Part shown: piece by piece, positions 1 through 8,671 of the stretch
Layout of the letters: each line of letters starts with the position of its first letter
Position numbering within the stretch: position 1 is the stretch's first letter
Assembly (NCBI RefSeq): GCF_012726175.1
Contig: NZ_JAASAD010000015.1
Location: 62,001 to 126,000, forward strand
Source: Micromonospora sp. HNM0581
Lineage (GTDB): Bacteria > Actinomycetota > Actinomycetes > Mycobacteriales > Micromonosporaceae
Direction of reading: 5' to 3'
Length of the DNA stretch: 64,000 nt
The notes under the pieces: model-generated
Databases searched by the model: none
Told to the model about the DNA's origin: nothing
The model's input: the letters and a program-made list of their open reading frames with translations, nothing else
Made by a program: the position numbers and the translations under genes

Positions 1-91
1 GCAGATCAGCCGCTTCGGCTCCACCGCCTGCAAGGCGCTGTGGCGTTGCCGCTCCTGTGCCGAACCCTTCGACCATGTGAAGGCCCTGTGA
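1..91 (+). CDS. paaD: 1,2-phenylacetyl-CoA epoxidase subunit PaaD, C-terminal end (partial)
   Basis: Only the last 29 codons are in the window (frame beginning at base 2, stop TGA 89-91). The tail reads QISRFGSTACKALWRC then RSCAEPFDHVKAL, the cysteine-containing C-terminus typical of PaaD, the iron-sulfur assembly/maturation factor of the phenylacetyl-CoA monooxygenase. The stop overlaps the GTG of the next gene (GTGA), as expected for a paaABCDE operon entering from the left. Confidence 0.8.
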   Translation, partial: QISRFGSTACKALWRCRSCAEPFDHVKAL

Positions 92-1221
92 CTGTCACCA
101 TCACCCGCCCCGTCCGGCGCCGCCCGCTCTTCCATCCGCTACCCGTCGTCGCCGTGGACCGGCTCACCGCCGATGCCGTCGCGATCACCTTCGCCGTGCC
201 GGAGGAACTGCGCGAGACGTTCGCTTTCCGCGCCGGCCAGCACCTGACCGTACGCCTGCCGTCCGCGGCCGTCGTCGCGGACGGTGCCGGCGGTGCGGTG
301 CCCGACGTGCGCCGTTCGTACTCGATCTGCTCCACCCCGGCGGAGCTGGCGCGGCACGGTCGGTTGCGGATCGGTGTGCGGGAGATTCCGGGCGGATCCT
401 TCTCCGGCTACGCCTGCGGGGTGCTGCGCCACGGCGACACCATCGAGGTGCTGCCGCCGCTCGGGCACTTCACCACCGACTTCGCGCCGAACCGGGCCCG
501 TCGCTACGGCGCGGTGGTGGCCGGTTCGGGCATCACCGCGGTGCTGTCGCTGGTCGCCACCGCGCTCGCCGTCGAACCGGCCAGCACCTTCACACTCGTG
601 TACGGCAACCGCACCGCCGGCAGCGTGATGTTCGCCGAGGAACTGGCCGACCTGAAGGACCGCCATCCGACCCGGATGCACCTGGTGCACGTGCTCTCCC
701 GCGAGCAGGGCGATTCGCCACTGCTGTCCGGCCGGATCGACGCCGAGCGGCTGGGTCGACTCCTCGACACCATCGTGCTCGGCGATGCTGTCGAGGAGTG
801 GTTCCTCTGCGGCCCGTACCCGATGGTGGTGGATGCCCGTACGGTGCTCACCGGGCGAGGTGTCGCGGAGTCGGCGCTGCACACCGAGCTGTTCCACGTC
901 GACGCGCCGCCCCCACCGGTGCGCCGCGACGATGACGTGTCCGGTGGCACGGACGTGACGATCATGCTCGACGGACGCTCGTCGAGTTTCACCATGCGCC
1001 GCGACGAGCGGGTGCTCGACGCGGCGCTCAAGGTCCGCGGTGAGCTGCCGTACGCCTGCAAGGGCGGGGTCTGCTCGACGTGCCGGGCGAAGGTCGTCGC
1101 GGGCGAGGTCGAGATGGCCCGCAACTACGCCCTGGAGCCCGACGAGGTGGACGCCGGTTACGTGCTGACCTGCCAGTCCAGTCCGCTCACCGACACTGTC
1201 TCCATCGACTACGACGCGTGA
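88..1221 (+). CDS. paaE: 1,2-phenylacetyl-CoA epoxidase reductase subunit PaaE
   Basis: A 377-aa FAD/NAD(P)H plus [2Fe-2S] reductase that passes electrons to the phenylacetyl-CoA epoxidase oxygenase. The N-terminal half is a ferredoxin-reductase FAD domain (RRSYSICS flavin motif near residue 75), then an NAD-binding lobe (VVAGSGITAVLSL). The C-terminus is a plant-type ferredoxin domain with C324-x4-C329-x2-C332 and a last cysteine near residue 362 (LTCQSS). An earlier in-frame ATG at 40 would lie inside paaD. The GTG at 88 overlaps the paaD stop and gives the normal N-terminus, so it is preferred. Last gene of the paa operon. Confidence 0.93.
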   Translation: MTVTITRPVRRRPLFHPLPVVAVDRLTADAVAITFAVPEELRETFAFRAGQHLTVRLPSAAVVADGAGGAVPDVRRSYSICSTPAELARHGRLRIGVREIPGGSFSGYACGVLRHGDTIEVLPPLGHFTTDFAPNRARRYGAVVAGSGITAVLSLVATALAVEPASTFTLVYGNRTAGSVMFAEELADLKDRHPTRMHLVHVLSREQGDSPLLSGRIDAERLGRLLDTIVLGDAVEEWFLCGPYPMVVDARTVLTGRGVAESALHTELFHVDAPPPPVRRDDDVSGGTDVTIMLDGRSSSFTMRRDERVLDAALKVRGELPYACKGGVCSTCRAKVVAGEVEMARNYALEPDEVDAGYVLTCQSSPLTDTVSIDYDA

Positions 1222-1398
1222 GACGCGGCTCGACAAGGTCCAGTCTCGCGGGTTCGTGTCGCCGGTCCTGGCAACCTTCCGTCCGGAACTGCCCAGGATT
1301 CGGGTGCGCGGACCTCGCCCGGCTCACGGGGGTGCGGGGTGCGTCACGGCGCGGAACGGTCGTGGGAGCCGGGCGGCCGGCCGGCGTACGCTCAGGTT

Positions 1399-2589
1399 GT
1401 GACGGTGAACCGGGAGATCGACGACATCCTGCAGCGCGGTGCCGACGGCGGGCGAATCACGCCCGAGGAGGCACTGCTGCTGTACACCGACGCCCCCTTC
1501 CACGCCCTCGGCGAGGCCGCGGACGCGGTCCGCCGACGGCGGTATCCGGACAACGTCGTCACATACCTGATCGATCGCAACATCAACTACACGAACGTCT
1601 GCGTGACGGCGTGCAAGTTCTGTGCCTTCTACCGGGCACCGAAGCACACGCAGGGGTGGACCCACCCGACCGAGGAGATCCTGCGTCGCTGCGGCGAGGC
1701 GGTCGAGCTGGGCGCCACCCAGGTGATGCTCCAGGGCGGTCACCACCCGGACTACGGCGTGGAGTACTACGAGGAACTCTTCTCCTCGGTGAAGAAGGCG
1801 TACCCGCAGCTCGCGATCCACTCGATCGGGCCGAGCGAGATCCTGCACATGGCGAAGGTCTCCGGGGTGAGCCTCGACGAGGCGATCGCCCGGATCAAGG
1901 CCGCCGGGCTCGACTCGATCGCCGGTGCGGGCGCCGAGATGCTGCCGCAGCGACCCCGTAGGGCGATCGCGCCGCTCAAGGAGTCGGGCGAGCGCTGGCT
2001 GGAGGTCATGGAGCTGGCGCACCGGCAGGGTGTCGAGTCGACCGCGACGATGATGATGGGGACCGGCGAGACGGCTGCCGAGCGGATCGAGCACCTGCGG
2101 ATGATCCGCGACGTGCAGGATCGCACGGGGGGCTTCCGAGCCTTCATCCCGTGGACGTACCAGCCGGAGAACAACCACCTCAAGGGCCGTACGCAGGCGA
2201 CGACCCTGGAGTACCTGCGGCTGGTGGCGGTGTCCCGGCTGTTCTTCGAGACCGTGCCGCACCTCCAGGCGTCCTGGCTGACCACCGGCAAGGACGTCGG
2301 CCAGTTGGCGCTGCACATGGGCGTCGACGACCTCGGGTCGATCATGCTTGAGGAGAACGTGATCTCCTCGGCGGGTGCCCGACACCGGTCCAATCTGCAC
2401 GAGCTGATCGGGATGATCCGCTCGGCCGACCGGATCCCCGCGCAGCGCGACACGCTCTACAACAGGCTGGCCGTGCACCACACGCCCGACGACGATCCGA
2501 GCGACGACCGGGTGGTCTCGCACTTCTCGTCGATCGCCCTGCCCGGCGGTGGAGCCGGCCGGTCGTTGCCCCTCGTCGAAGCCCGCTGA
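1399..2589 (+). CDS. mqnC: Cyclic dehypoxanthinyl futalosine synthase MqnC (radical SAM)
   Basis: A 396-aa radical-SAM enzyme of the futalosine menaquinone pathway, which cyclises dehypoxanthine futalosine. The [4Fe-4S]/SAM motif is C68-x3-C72-x2-C75 (CVTACKFCAF), followed by the family stretches LQGGHHPDYG and HSIGPSEI. The length fits MqnC. GTG 1399 gives the usual N-terminus (VTVNREIDDILQRG); the frame is open to 1339 but with no better start. It shows that this organism makes menaquinone through futalosine. menG, a menaquinone-reductase-like gene and a polyprenyl synthase lie within 23 kb. The 177-bp gap from paaE suggests its own promoter. Confidence 0.93.
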   Translation: MTVNREIDDILQRGADGGRITPEEALLLYTDAPFHALGEAADAVRRRRYPDNVVTYLIDRNINYTNVCVTACKFCAFYRAPKHTQGWTHPTEEILRRCGEAVELGATQVMLQGGHHPDYGVEYYEELFSSVKKAYPQLAIHSIGPSEILHMAKVSGVSLDEAIARIKAAGLDSIAGAGAEMLPQRPRRAIAPLKESGERWLEVMELAHRQGVESTATMMMGTGETAAERIEHLRMIRDVQDRTGGFRAFIPWTYQPENNHLKGRTQATTLEYLRLVAVSRLFFETVPHLQASWLTTGKDVGQLALHMGVDDLGSIMLEENVISSAGARHRSNLHELIGMIRSADRIPAQRDTLYNRLAVHHTPDDDPSDDRVVSHFSSIALPGGGAGRSLPLVEAR

Positions 2590-2976
2590 CCGACCCTCGT
2601 CGGCCACCGCGACCGCCACATCCGCCGCCACGAACCCGAGTTGCGGCCTTTCTGGGGGGCGGCCGCCATTGGTGAGCCGGCCGTCGAGGGAGATGTCACT
2701 GCTGGTAAGTGGGCTATGGGCGCTGTGTGACGGCGATGGCTCGACCGGTTCTCAGCCGAACGGGCGGGGTGAGCCATCCATCCGGTTCGAAGCGTCCGGC
2801 CGCCTTGGTGCGATGTCGGCGCGTGGCCAGGTAGCAAGACCCATCAATCCGGACAATCTTTAAGTTGCCATTAGCTGAGCAGCTCGTGACGGGTGCGATC
2901 CGGGGTGGCGCGGGTGATCGTCGAACGCTAACGTCCCCGCCCGTATGTCATCTGATTGCACGGGGAGACCAGCTTC
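2590..2976. other. Intergenic region between mqnC and the LPXTG protein gene
   Basis: About 387 bp without a convincing gene; the open frames have poor third-position GC. A locally AT-richer stretch near 2845-2880 and a TAACGT -10-like hexamer near 2929 could be promoter elements for the surface protein. The ribosome site GGGGAG at 2962-2967 serves the ATG at 2977. No strong hairpin or riboswitch-like structure was recognised. Confidence 0.5.
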
Positions 2977-4161
2977 ATGATTTTCCGTAACCGGGCTGCC
3001 GCATACCTCGGGGCCGGCACCGTCGGCGTACTCGCTACCGGTGCCTTCGCCGCCCCGGCACTGGCGGACGACAGCGCGGACCTCGCCATCAAGGCCAGCG
3101 GCACCACGATCGCCGTCGGTGCGCCGGGCAAGGACGCGAGTGTCTCGTTGCTCAACAAGAGTGACGTCGACGCCCGCGACGTGCTCGTCGCGCTCGACGT
3201 GAGCAAGCTGAAGACGTCTCTCGTCGACATCGACGAGACCGGCTGCAACCCGCGTGAGGACGGTTGGATCCTCTGCGGCATCGAGGGTGACACCATCCGT
3301 GCCGGTGAGGATGTCGACTGGTTCTTCCCGCTGATCCGCAAGGGCACGGGGGTCGGTCCGGCCGGTTCCATCACCGCGGTCATCGTGCACGGTGGCCCGG
3401 ACCCGGACGAGTCCGACAACGAGGTGACCGTCGATGTCAAGGTCGAGGGTACCGGCCCGGACCTGACCGTCGTCGCCGACGACGTCCGTAGGGCCGTCAA
3501 GGTCGACGGCGGGACGATCACCGAGGTCGGCGACCTGTACCCGGGCAACACCGGCCAGCTCGTCTACGGCGCCTTCAACCAGGGCGACCAGGCCGCCAGG
3601 GGGCTGCGGATCGAGGTGCAGCTGCCCACGGGCGCGACCTTCGCGGAGAAGGAGCCGGACTGCACCTACAACGCCGCGATGACCTCGTTGACCTGCGAGT
3701 ACGACAAGGCCGTCCTCATCCCGGCCGCGCAGGACGACCAGGGTGACGACCTCTACTCCGGTGCTCGCTTCTACAACCTCGTCACGGTCGCCGACGGTGT
3801 GCAGCCGAGCAGCCTGACCGGTGGCACGGTCACCGTCCACTCGCTGTCGGTGCAGGAGGCCGTCGGTACCGCCCGGGTCGCCGCCACGTCGGCACTACCG
3901 CAGAACGTCACGGGGGTCTCTGCCGTCGACGTCGACCCGAGTGACAACACCGACGACTTCGCGGTGGTCGTGGCCGCCAAGGGAGGCTCCGGCGGTGGCG
4001 ACGACGGCGCCGGCCCTGGCCTGCCGGTCACCGGTGTGCAGGTCGGTCTGATCGGTGCCGTTGGCGCGGGTGTGCTGGCCACTGGTGTGGCCATGTTCCT
4101 GGTGGCCCGCCGTCGCCGTGTGGTCCTGGTGTCGCCGGGCGACGAGAAGTCGGACGCCTGA
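2977..4161 (+). CDS. LPXTG cell-wall-anchored surface protein
   Basis: A 394-aa secreted protein of unknown function. The N-terminus is a signal peptide ending APALA before DDSADLA. The body is made of Asp/Val/Gly-rich beta-sandwich-like segments (about residues 40-335) resembling extracellular DUF11/CARDB-type modules. A glycine-rich linker leads to LPVTG (349-353), a hydrophobic segment and the basic tail ARRRRVV: a complete sortase signal. It should therefore be covalently attached to peptidoglycan. ATG 2977 follows a good ribosome site and starts directly at the signal peptide. Single-gene unit closed by the strong hairpin downstream. Confidence 0.88.
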   Translation: MIFRNRAAAYLGAGTVGVLATGAFAAPALADDSADLAIKASGTTIAVGAPGKDASVSLLNKSDVDARDVLVALDVSKLKTSLVDIDETGCNPREDGWILCGIEGDTIRAGEDVDWFFPLIRKGTGVGPAGSITAVIVHGGPDPDESDNEVTVDVKVEGTGPDLTVVADDVRRAVKVDGGTITEVGDLYPGNTGQLVYGAFNQGDQAARGLRIEVQLPTGATFAEKEPDCTYNAAMTSLTCEYDKAVLIPAAQDDQGDDLYSGARFYNLVTVADGVQPSSLTGGTVTVHSLSVQEAVGTARVAATSALPQNVTGVSAVDVDPSDNTDDFAVVVAAKGGSGGGDDGAGPGLPVTGVQVGLIGAVGAGVLATGVAMFLVARRRRVVLVSPGDEKSDA

Positions 4162-4207
4162 GGTTCGTCCTCTATCGGCCCGCGCGGGCCGTTCACATAA
4201 CGCACGG

Positions 4208-4245
4208 CAGTGAGGGCGGGATGGGTGACCATCCCGCCCTCACTG
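4208..4245. terminator. Perfect 17-bp stem-loop terminator
   Basis: Arms 4208-4224 and 4229-4245 are perfectly complementary with the four-base loop GTGA. There is no T-tract, as usual for actinomycete terminators. It separates the surface-protein gene from menG. Confidence 0.85.
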
Positions 4246-4297
4246 TGTCCGTCGCCCCTGTCGGGGCCGTCGCCCGTCGGGCTGGCAGAGTGGAGGG

Positions 4298-5008
4298 GTG
4301 AGCCGTACCCCGCAGGGCCAGCGCGCCAGTCTGGACAAGCAGCCGCATGAGGTCGCCGCGATGTTCGACGGTGTCGCGGCCCGTTACGACCTGACCAACA
4401 CCGTCCTGTCGTTCGGACGGGATCGGTTCTGGCGGCGGGCCACCCGGGCGGCGCTCGACCTGCGACCGGGCGACCGGGTGTTGGACGTGGGCGCGGGTAC
4501 CGGTGTCTCCACCGAGGAACTCGCCCACTCCGGGGCGTACGCGGTCGGGGCGGACCTGTCCCTCGGCATGCTGCACGCCGGTAAGCACACCCGGCCGCAT
4601 GTGCCGCTACTGGCCGGTGATGCCCTCCGGTTACCCTTCGCCGATGCCAGCTTCGACGCGGTGACCATCTCGTTCGCGTTGCGCAACGTCAACGACACCG
4701 ACGCCGCGCTCGTTGAACTGGCCCGGGTGACCCGTCCCGGCGGCCGATTGGTGGTCTGCGAGTTCAGCACCCCGGTCAACTCCGCTTTCCGTACCGTGTA
4801 CCTGTCGTACCTGATGCGTTCCTTGCCCTCGGTCGCCCGGGCCGTCTCCAGCAACCCCGACGCGTACGCCTATCTTGCCGAGTCGATTCGGGCCTGGCCG
4901 GACCAGCCGGCGCTGGCGGCGCGGGTGGCGGCGTCGGGTTGGGGGCGGGTGGCGTGGCGCAACCTCACCGGTGGGGTGGTGGCCCTGCATCGTGCGGTGC
5001 GGACGTGA
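4298..5008 (+). CDS. menG: Demethylmenaquinone methyltransferase (MenG/UbiE family)
   Basis: A 236-aa class I SAM-dependent methyltransferase performing the last ring methylation of menaquinone. It shows the UbiE signatures: FDGVAARYDLTNTVLSFG near the N-terminus, SAM motif I VLDVGAGTGVSTEEL, ISFALRNVND and the C-terminal WRNLTGGVVALHRA. Translation starts at GTG 4298, 52 bp after the terminator. Genes for other menaquinone steps flank it. Confidence 0.93.
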   Translation: MSRTPQGQRASLDKQPHEVAAMFDGVAARYDLTNTVLSFGRDRFWRRATRAALDLRPGDRVLDVGAGTGVSTEELAHSGAYAVGADLSLGMLHAGKHTRPHVPLLAGDALRLPFADASFDAVTISFALRNVNDTDAALVELARVTRPGGRLVVCEFSTPVNSAFRTVYLSYLMRSLPSVARAVSSNPDAYAYLAESIRAWPDQPALAARVAASGWGRVAWRNLTGGVVALHRAVRT

Positions 5009-5099
5009 TCGGCCGGACCTGCACACCCCTTCTGGCGTGAAACGGTCATTTGGGGGAATAAGGCGATTTAGCTCTCATTGCCGGTTTAAGCTGTGCAAC

Positions 5100-5309
5100 A
5101 TGACGGATCCGAAGAACGTGGCCGTGGGAGATGCCGCCGAGCTGGTCGAACAGCTCCGGGGTCTGGCCGGAGCGGATCCCGCAGACGTTCGTCAGGTGGT
5201 GACCGAGGTGATCGCGGCCCTGGATCGGGCTGCCGGTGGCGCCCTACGTGAGCAACTTCCGGACACCATCCGGGCTGGCCTGGACAACGCCGCGCCGTCA
5301 CGTCACTGA
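5100..5309 (+). CDS. Small acidic helical protein of unknown function (69 aa)
   Basis: A 69-aa reading frame with strongly GC-biased third positions, as in neighbouring genes, beginning MTDPKNVAVGDAAELVEQL. It looks like two or three amphipathic helices with no cysteine, transmembrane segment or motif I recognise. The ATG at 5100 has no obvious Shine-Dalgarno sequence, so it may be leaderless or weakly translated. It sits between menG and the menaquinone-reductase-like gene and may be transcribed with menG. Function unknown. Confidence 0.6.
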   Translation: MTDPKNVAVGDAAELVEQLRGLAGADPADVRQVVTEVIAALDRAAGGALREQLPDTIRAGLDNAAPSRH

Positions 5310-5460
5310 GCGCCCGCGGCGAGCGCTCGATCGGTAGGTGTCGGTGAGGGGCCCCTGCGCCACCTGAGGCGTCGACGGGGTGCCCACTCTTGTGCTGCGT
5401 AGGTAAGGGAGCCCTAACAAAGCGAGCTTATGGCGCCGGTCATAGACTCGACCCCGCTGG

Positions 5461-5480
5461 CTTGTGAAGCATTTCACGAG
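5461..5480. promoter_or_regulatory. Rex-type redox operator (ROP)
   Basis: TTGTGAA-GCAT-TTCACGA (5462-5479) matches the Rex operator consensus TTGTGAA-N4-TTCACAA at all but one defined position. It lies 23 bp before the ATG of the flavoprotein gene heading the nuo cluster and just downstream of a possible -10 (TAGACT, 5443-5448). Rex senses the NADH/NAD ratio and is known to control nuo and cyd genes in Streptomyces. Confidence 0.75.
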
Positions 5481-5502
5481 CAGGCGGGGAGGGGAGGCGC
5501 TA

Positions 5503-6777
5503 ATGACCGCGGTGGAGAACGACGCCGACGTGATCGTCGTGGGCGCCGGTCCCGGAGGGTCGGCGACCGCATACCACCTGGCTCGGCATGGCGTACGCGT
5601 GCTGCTGCTGGAGAAGACCGAGTTCCCTCGGGAGAAGGTCTGCGGCGACGGGCTGACCCCCCGCGCGGTACGGCAGCTGATCCGGATGGGGGTGGACACC
5701 TCACCGGAGGCCGGCTGGCTGCACAACCGTGGCCTGCGGGTGATCGGTGGTGGTGTCCGGCTGGAGCTGGACTGGCCGCAACTCGCCAGCTTCCCCAACT
5801 ACGGACTCGTGCGCACCCGACTCGACTTCGACGACCTGCTCGCCCAACGCGCGGTGGCGGCCGGAGCGAAGCTGCGTACCAGCGTGAACGTCACCGGCCC
5901 GGTGCTCGACGGTGACGGCCGGGTGATCGGGGTGCAGGGCGAGGACGGGCCGGAGAGGGCGCCCGTCACCTTCCACGCGCCGCTGGTGGTGGCCGCGGAC
6001 GGCGTCTCAGGCCGGTTCCCGCTGGCCCTCGGCCTGGCCAAACGGGAGGACCGTCCGATCGGTGTCGCCGTGCGACGCTACTACCGCTCCGAGGCCCGCC
6101 ACGACGACGACTACCTGGAATCCTGGCTGGAGTTACGGGCCAAGGGCAGCAACGAACTCCTGCCCGGGTACGGCTGGATCTTCGGTCTCGGTGACGGTCG
6201 GGTCAACGCCGGGCTCGGCATCCTCAACTCATCGTCGGCGTTCGGCAAGACGAACTACCGCAGGCTGCTGACCGACTGGCTGGCCAACACGCCGCCCGAG
6301 TGGGGAATGACCGACGAGGCCAACGCCGAGGGGCCGATCCTCGGCGCCGCCCTGCCGATGGGGTTCAACCGGGTGCCGCACTACACCCGGGGGGTCATGC
6401 TCGTCGGTGACTCCGGCGGCATGGTCAACCCGTTCAACGGCGAGGGCATCGCCTACGCGATGGAGTCCGGCGAACTGGCCGCCGAGGTGGCGGTCCAGGC
6501 GCTCGCCCGACCGGTCGGGGCCGAGCGGGAACGGGCACTGCTGGCGTACCCGCAGGAGTTGAAGACCCGATTCGGTGGCTACTACCGACTCGGCGGCATC
6601 TTCGTGAAGCTGATCGGCCGCCCGGAGATCATGCGGGTGGCGACCAAGCACGGCATGCCCCATCCCACGCTCATGCGCTTCGTGCTCAAGCTGCTCGCCA
6701 ACCTCACCGATCCGCGTGGCGGTGACGCGATGGACCGGGTGATCAATGCGATGACCCGGGCCGCGCCCGCGGCGTAG
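5503..6777 (+). CDS. menJ: FAD-dependent geranylgeranyl reductase family protein, probable menaquinone reductase
   Basis: A 424-aa flavoprotein. It opens with a Rossmann FAD motif (VVGAGPGGSATAYHL), then KVCGDGLTPRAVRQL, typical of geranylgeranyl reductases, and carries the second FAD motif GVMLVGDSGGMVNPFNGEGI. The mycobacterial homologue MenJ saturates one isoprene unit of menaquinone; the same role is inferred here because the gene sits immediately upstream of nuoA. ATG 5503 has a strong GGGAGG ribosome site; an in-frame start at 5464 would cover the Rex operator and is rejected. The 109-bp gap to nuoA holds a GC hairpin, so transcription into nuo may be partial. Confidence 0.85.
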   Translation: MTAVENDADVIVVGAGPGGSATAYHLARHGVRVLLLEKTEFPREKVCGDGLTPRAVRQLIRMGVDTSPEAGWLHNRGLRVIGGGVRLELDWPQLASFPNYGLVRTRLDFDDLLAQRAVAAGAKLRTSVNVTGPVLDGDGRVIGVQGEDGPERAPVTFHAPLVVAADGVSGRFPLALGLAKREDRPIGVAVRRYYRSEARHDDDYLESWLELRAKGSNELLPGYGWIFGLGDGRVNAGLGILNSSSAFGKTNYRRLLTDWLANTPPEWGMTDEANAEGPILGAALPMGFNRVPHYTRGVMLVGDSGGMVNPFNGEGIAYAMESGELAAEVAVQALARPVGAERERALLAYPQELKTRFGGYYRLGGIFVKLIGRPEIMRVATKHGMPHPTLMRFVLKLLANLTDPRGGDAMDRVINAMTRAAPAA

Positions 6778-6797
6778 GGGCGCGGAGCAGGTAAGGT

Positions 6798-6824
6798 CCA
6801 CCCCCACCGCGCGGCGCGGGGTGG
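6798..6824 (+). terminator. GC hairpin between menJ-like gene and nuoA (possible attenuator)
   Basis: CCACCCC (6798-6804) pairs with GGGGTGG (6818-6824) around a 13-base GC-rich loop. It may partly end the upstream transcript or mark the 5' end of the nuo mRNA. A direct repeat of the Rex half-site TGTGAA follows at 6827-6832 and 6836-6841. Confidence 0.4.
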
Positions 6825-6886
6825 GATGTGAATAGTGTGAAATTCGCCAACCAACCGAGGGCAGGGAAGGACGAGCAGGAGAAGAC

Positions 6887-7252
6887 ATGTCGCTCTCGCC
6901 TTACGTACCCATCATCGGGCTGTTCGCCCTCGCCGCGGGTTTCGCGCTGTTCTCGATAGCCGCCGCCCGGTTCGCCGGCCCCCACCGCTACAACAAGGCC
7001 AAGCTCGAAGCCTACGAATGTGGGATCGAGCCTAGCCCGCAGCCGATCGGCGGCAGCCGGTTTCCGGTCAAGTTCTACCTGACGGCGATGCTCTTCATCG
7101 TCTTCGACGTGGAGATGATCTTCCTTTACCCGTGGGCGGTCTCCTTCGACATCCTGCCGGTCTTCGGGTTCGTCGCCATGTTGTTGTTCATCGGTGCCGT
7201 CTTCGTCGCGTACGCCTACGAGTGGCGGCGCGGCGGCCTGGACTGGGACTGA
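6887..7252 (+). CDS. nuoA: NADH-quinone oxidoreductase subunit A
   Basis: A 121-aa membrane subunit of complex I with three transmembrane helices and the NuoA loop motif KLEAYECGIEP. It lies at the junction of the peripheral and membrane arms. ATG 6887 has ribosome site AGGAGA. First gene of an uninterrupted nuoA-to-nuoN operon. Confidence 0.96.
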   Translation: MSLSPYVPIIGLFALAAGFALFSIAAARFAGPHRYNKAKLEAYECGIEPSPQPIGGSRFPVKFYLTAMLFIVFDVEMIFLYPWAVSFDILPVFGFVAMLLFIGAVFVAYAYEWRRGGLDWD

Positions 7253-7265
7253 GGAAGGAACAGCT

Positions 7266-7943
7266 ATGGGTATCGAGGAGAAACTTCCCGCCGGTGTCCT
7301 GCTCACCTCGGTGGAGAAGCTGGTCAACTGGTCGCGCAAGTCGTCGGTCTGGGGTGCCACGTTCGGCCTGGCCTGCTGCGCGATCGAAATGATGGCCGCA
7401 GGGGGTCCGCACTACGACATGGGCCGGTGGGGCATGGAGGTCTTCCGGGCCTCGCCCCGGCAGGCCGACCTGATGATCGTCGCCGGCCGGGTGAGTCAGA
7501 AGATGGCCCCGGTACTGCGCCAGATCTACGACCAGATGGCCGAGCCCCGCTGGGTGCTGTCGATGGGTGTCTGTGCCAGCAGCGGCGGCATGTTCAACAA
7601 CTACGCCATCGTGCAGGGCGTCGACCATGTCGTACCGGTCGACATGTACCTCCCGGGCTGCCCGCCCCGGCCGGAGATGCTCATCGACGCCATCCTCAAG
7701 CTGCGCGAGAAGATCGGCCACGAGCCGCTCGGCCCGAACGGCCGCAAGATGCTCGCCGCCCGCGAGGCGCGCGGTGACGTGCCGGTGGTGCCGTACGGCT
7801 CGATGCCGTCGTCGTACCGCAGCGACAAGGCCCGCCGGGCCGAGTGGACGCAGGCCGTCCGCGAGGGCCGCGAGGAGCAGCTGCGGATCGAGAACTGGAT
7901 GAAGGCCCAGAACCACCTCCACCCGTACGGGGGGATCAAGTGA
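7266..7943 (+). CDS. nuoB: NADH-quinone oxidoreductase subunit B
   Basis: A 225-aa subunit carrying the N2 [4Fe-4S] cluster, the last electron carrier before quinone. Tandem cysteines GLACCAIEMM, then GVCASSGGMF and PGCPPRPE supply the ligands. ATG 7266 follows GGAAGG; the frame is open further upstream inside nuoA but that reading is not NuoB-like. The C-terminus is longer than in E. coli, as in other actinobacteria. Confidence 0.96.
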   Translation: MGIEEKLPAGVLLTSVEKLVNWSRKSSVWGATFGLACCAIEMMAAGGPHYDMGRWGMEVFRASPRQADLMIVAGRVSQKMAPVLRQIYDQMAEPRWVLSMGVCASSGGMFNNYAIVQGVDHVVPVDMYLPGCPPRPEMLIDAILKLREKIGHEPLGPNGRKMLAAREARGDVPVVPYGSMPSSYRSDKARRAEWTQAVREGREEQLRIENWMKAQNHLHPYGGIK

Positions 7944-8671
7944 CTGACGACAAACCGACCACCGGTGGCGTACCGGTCCCGGTGCCGCCCGCCGGTGCGA
8001 CGAGCGGCGCACCCGCCGAGTTCCCGCCGGCCGCACCGGCGGGCCGGGGCATGTTCGGTAACCAGGGCAGTGGTGACGTCTCCGGGTTCGGTGGACTGGT
8101 CCGGCAGCACCACGCGGTCGAGGACTCCCCCCGACCGTACGGTGGCTACTTCGACGAGGTCCGGGACGCTCTGGAGGAGGCGTACCCGGCCTTCGGCGAG
8201 GCGATCGAAAAGGTCGTGGTCGACCGGGGTGAGCTGACCCTGCACGTCCGGCCGGAGCGGATCGCCGAGGTCTGCCAGGTGATGCGGGACGACTCGGCGC
8301 TTCGGTTCGAGCTGTGCTCGTCGGTGTCCGGTGTCGACTACCTCGGTGCCGACGCCCGCCGACTGCACGTCGTCTACCACCTCACCTCGATGACGTACCG
8401 GCGGCAGGTCCGGCTGGAGGCCGCCGTCAGCGCCGAGGAACCGCACCTGCCCAGCGTCACGAGCGTCTACCCGACCGCCGACTGGCAGGAGCGGGAGGCG
8501 TACGACATGTTCGGGATCGTCTTCGACGGTCACCCGGCGCTGACCCGCATTCTCATGCCGGACGACTGGGAGGGTCACCCGCAGCGCAAGGACTACCCCC
8601 TCGGCGGCGTGCCCGTGGAGTACAAGGGCGCCGAGATTCCGCCGCCCGACAAGCGGAGGTCTTACCAATGA
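7940..8671 (+). CDS. nuoC: NADH-quinone oxidoreductase subunit C
   Basis: A 243-aa peripheral-arm subunit (30 kDa family). The family signature is in the C-terminal half: TSVYPTADWQEREAYDMFGI, then HPQRKDYPLGG. The first ~50 residues are a Pro/Ala-rich low-complexity leader common in actinobacterial NuoC. GTG 7940 overlaps the nuoB stop (GTGA). NuoC and NuoD are separate genes. Confidence 0.95.
   Translation: MTDDKPTTGGVPVPVPPAGATSGAPAEFPPAAPAGRGMFGNQGSGDVSGFGGLVRQHHAVEDSPRPYGGYFDEVRDALEEAYPAFGEAIEKVVVDRGELTLHVRPERIAEVCQVMRDDSALRFELCSSVSGVDYLGADARRLHVVYHLTSMTYRRQVRLEAAVSAEEPHLPSVTSVYPTADWQEREAYDMFGIVFDGHPALTRILMPDDWEGHPQRKDYPLGGVPVEYKGAEIPPPDKRRSYQ

Noticed and set aside
1324..2631. Long minus-strand open frame opposite mqnC
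   Set aside because: Shadow of the high-GC coding strand; mqnC on the plus strand has complete radical-SAM motifs.
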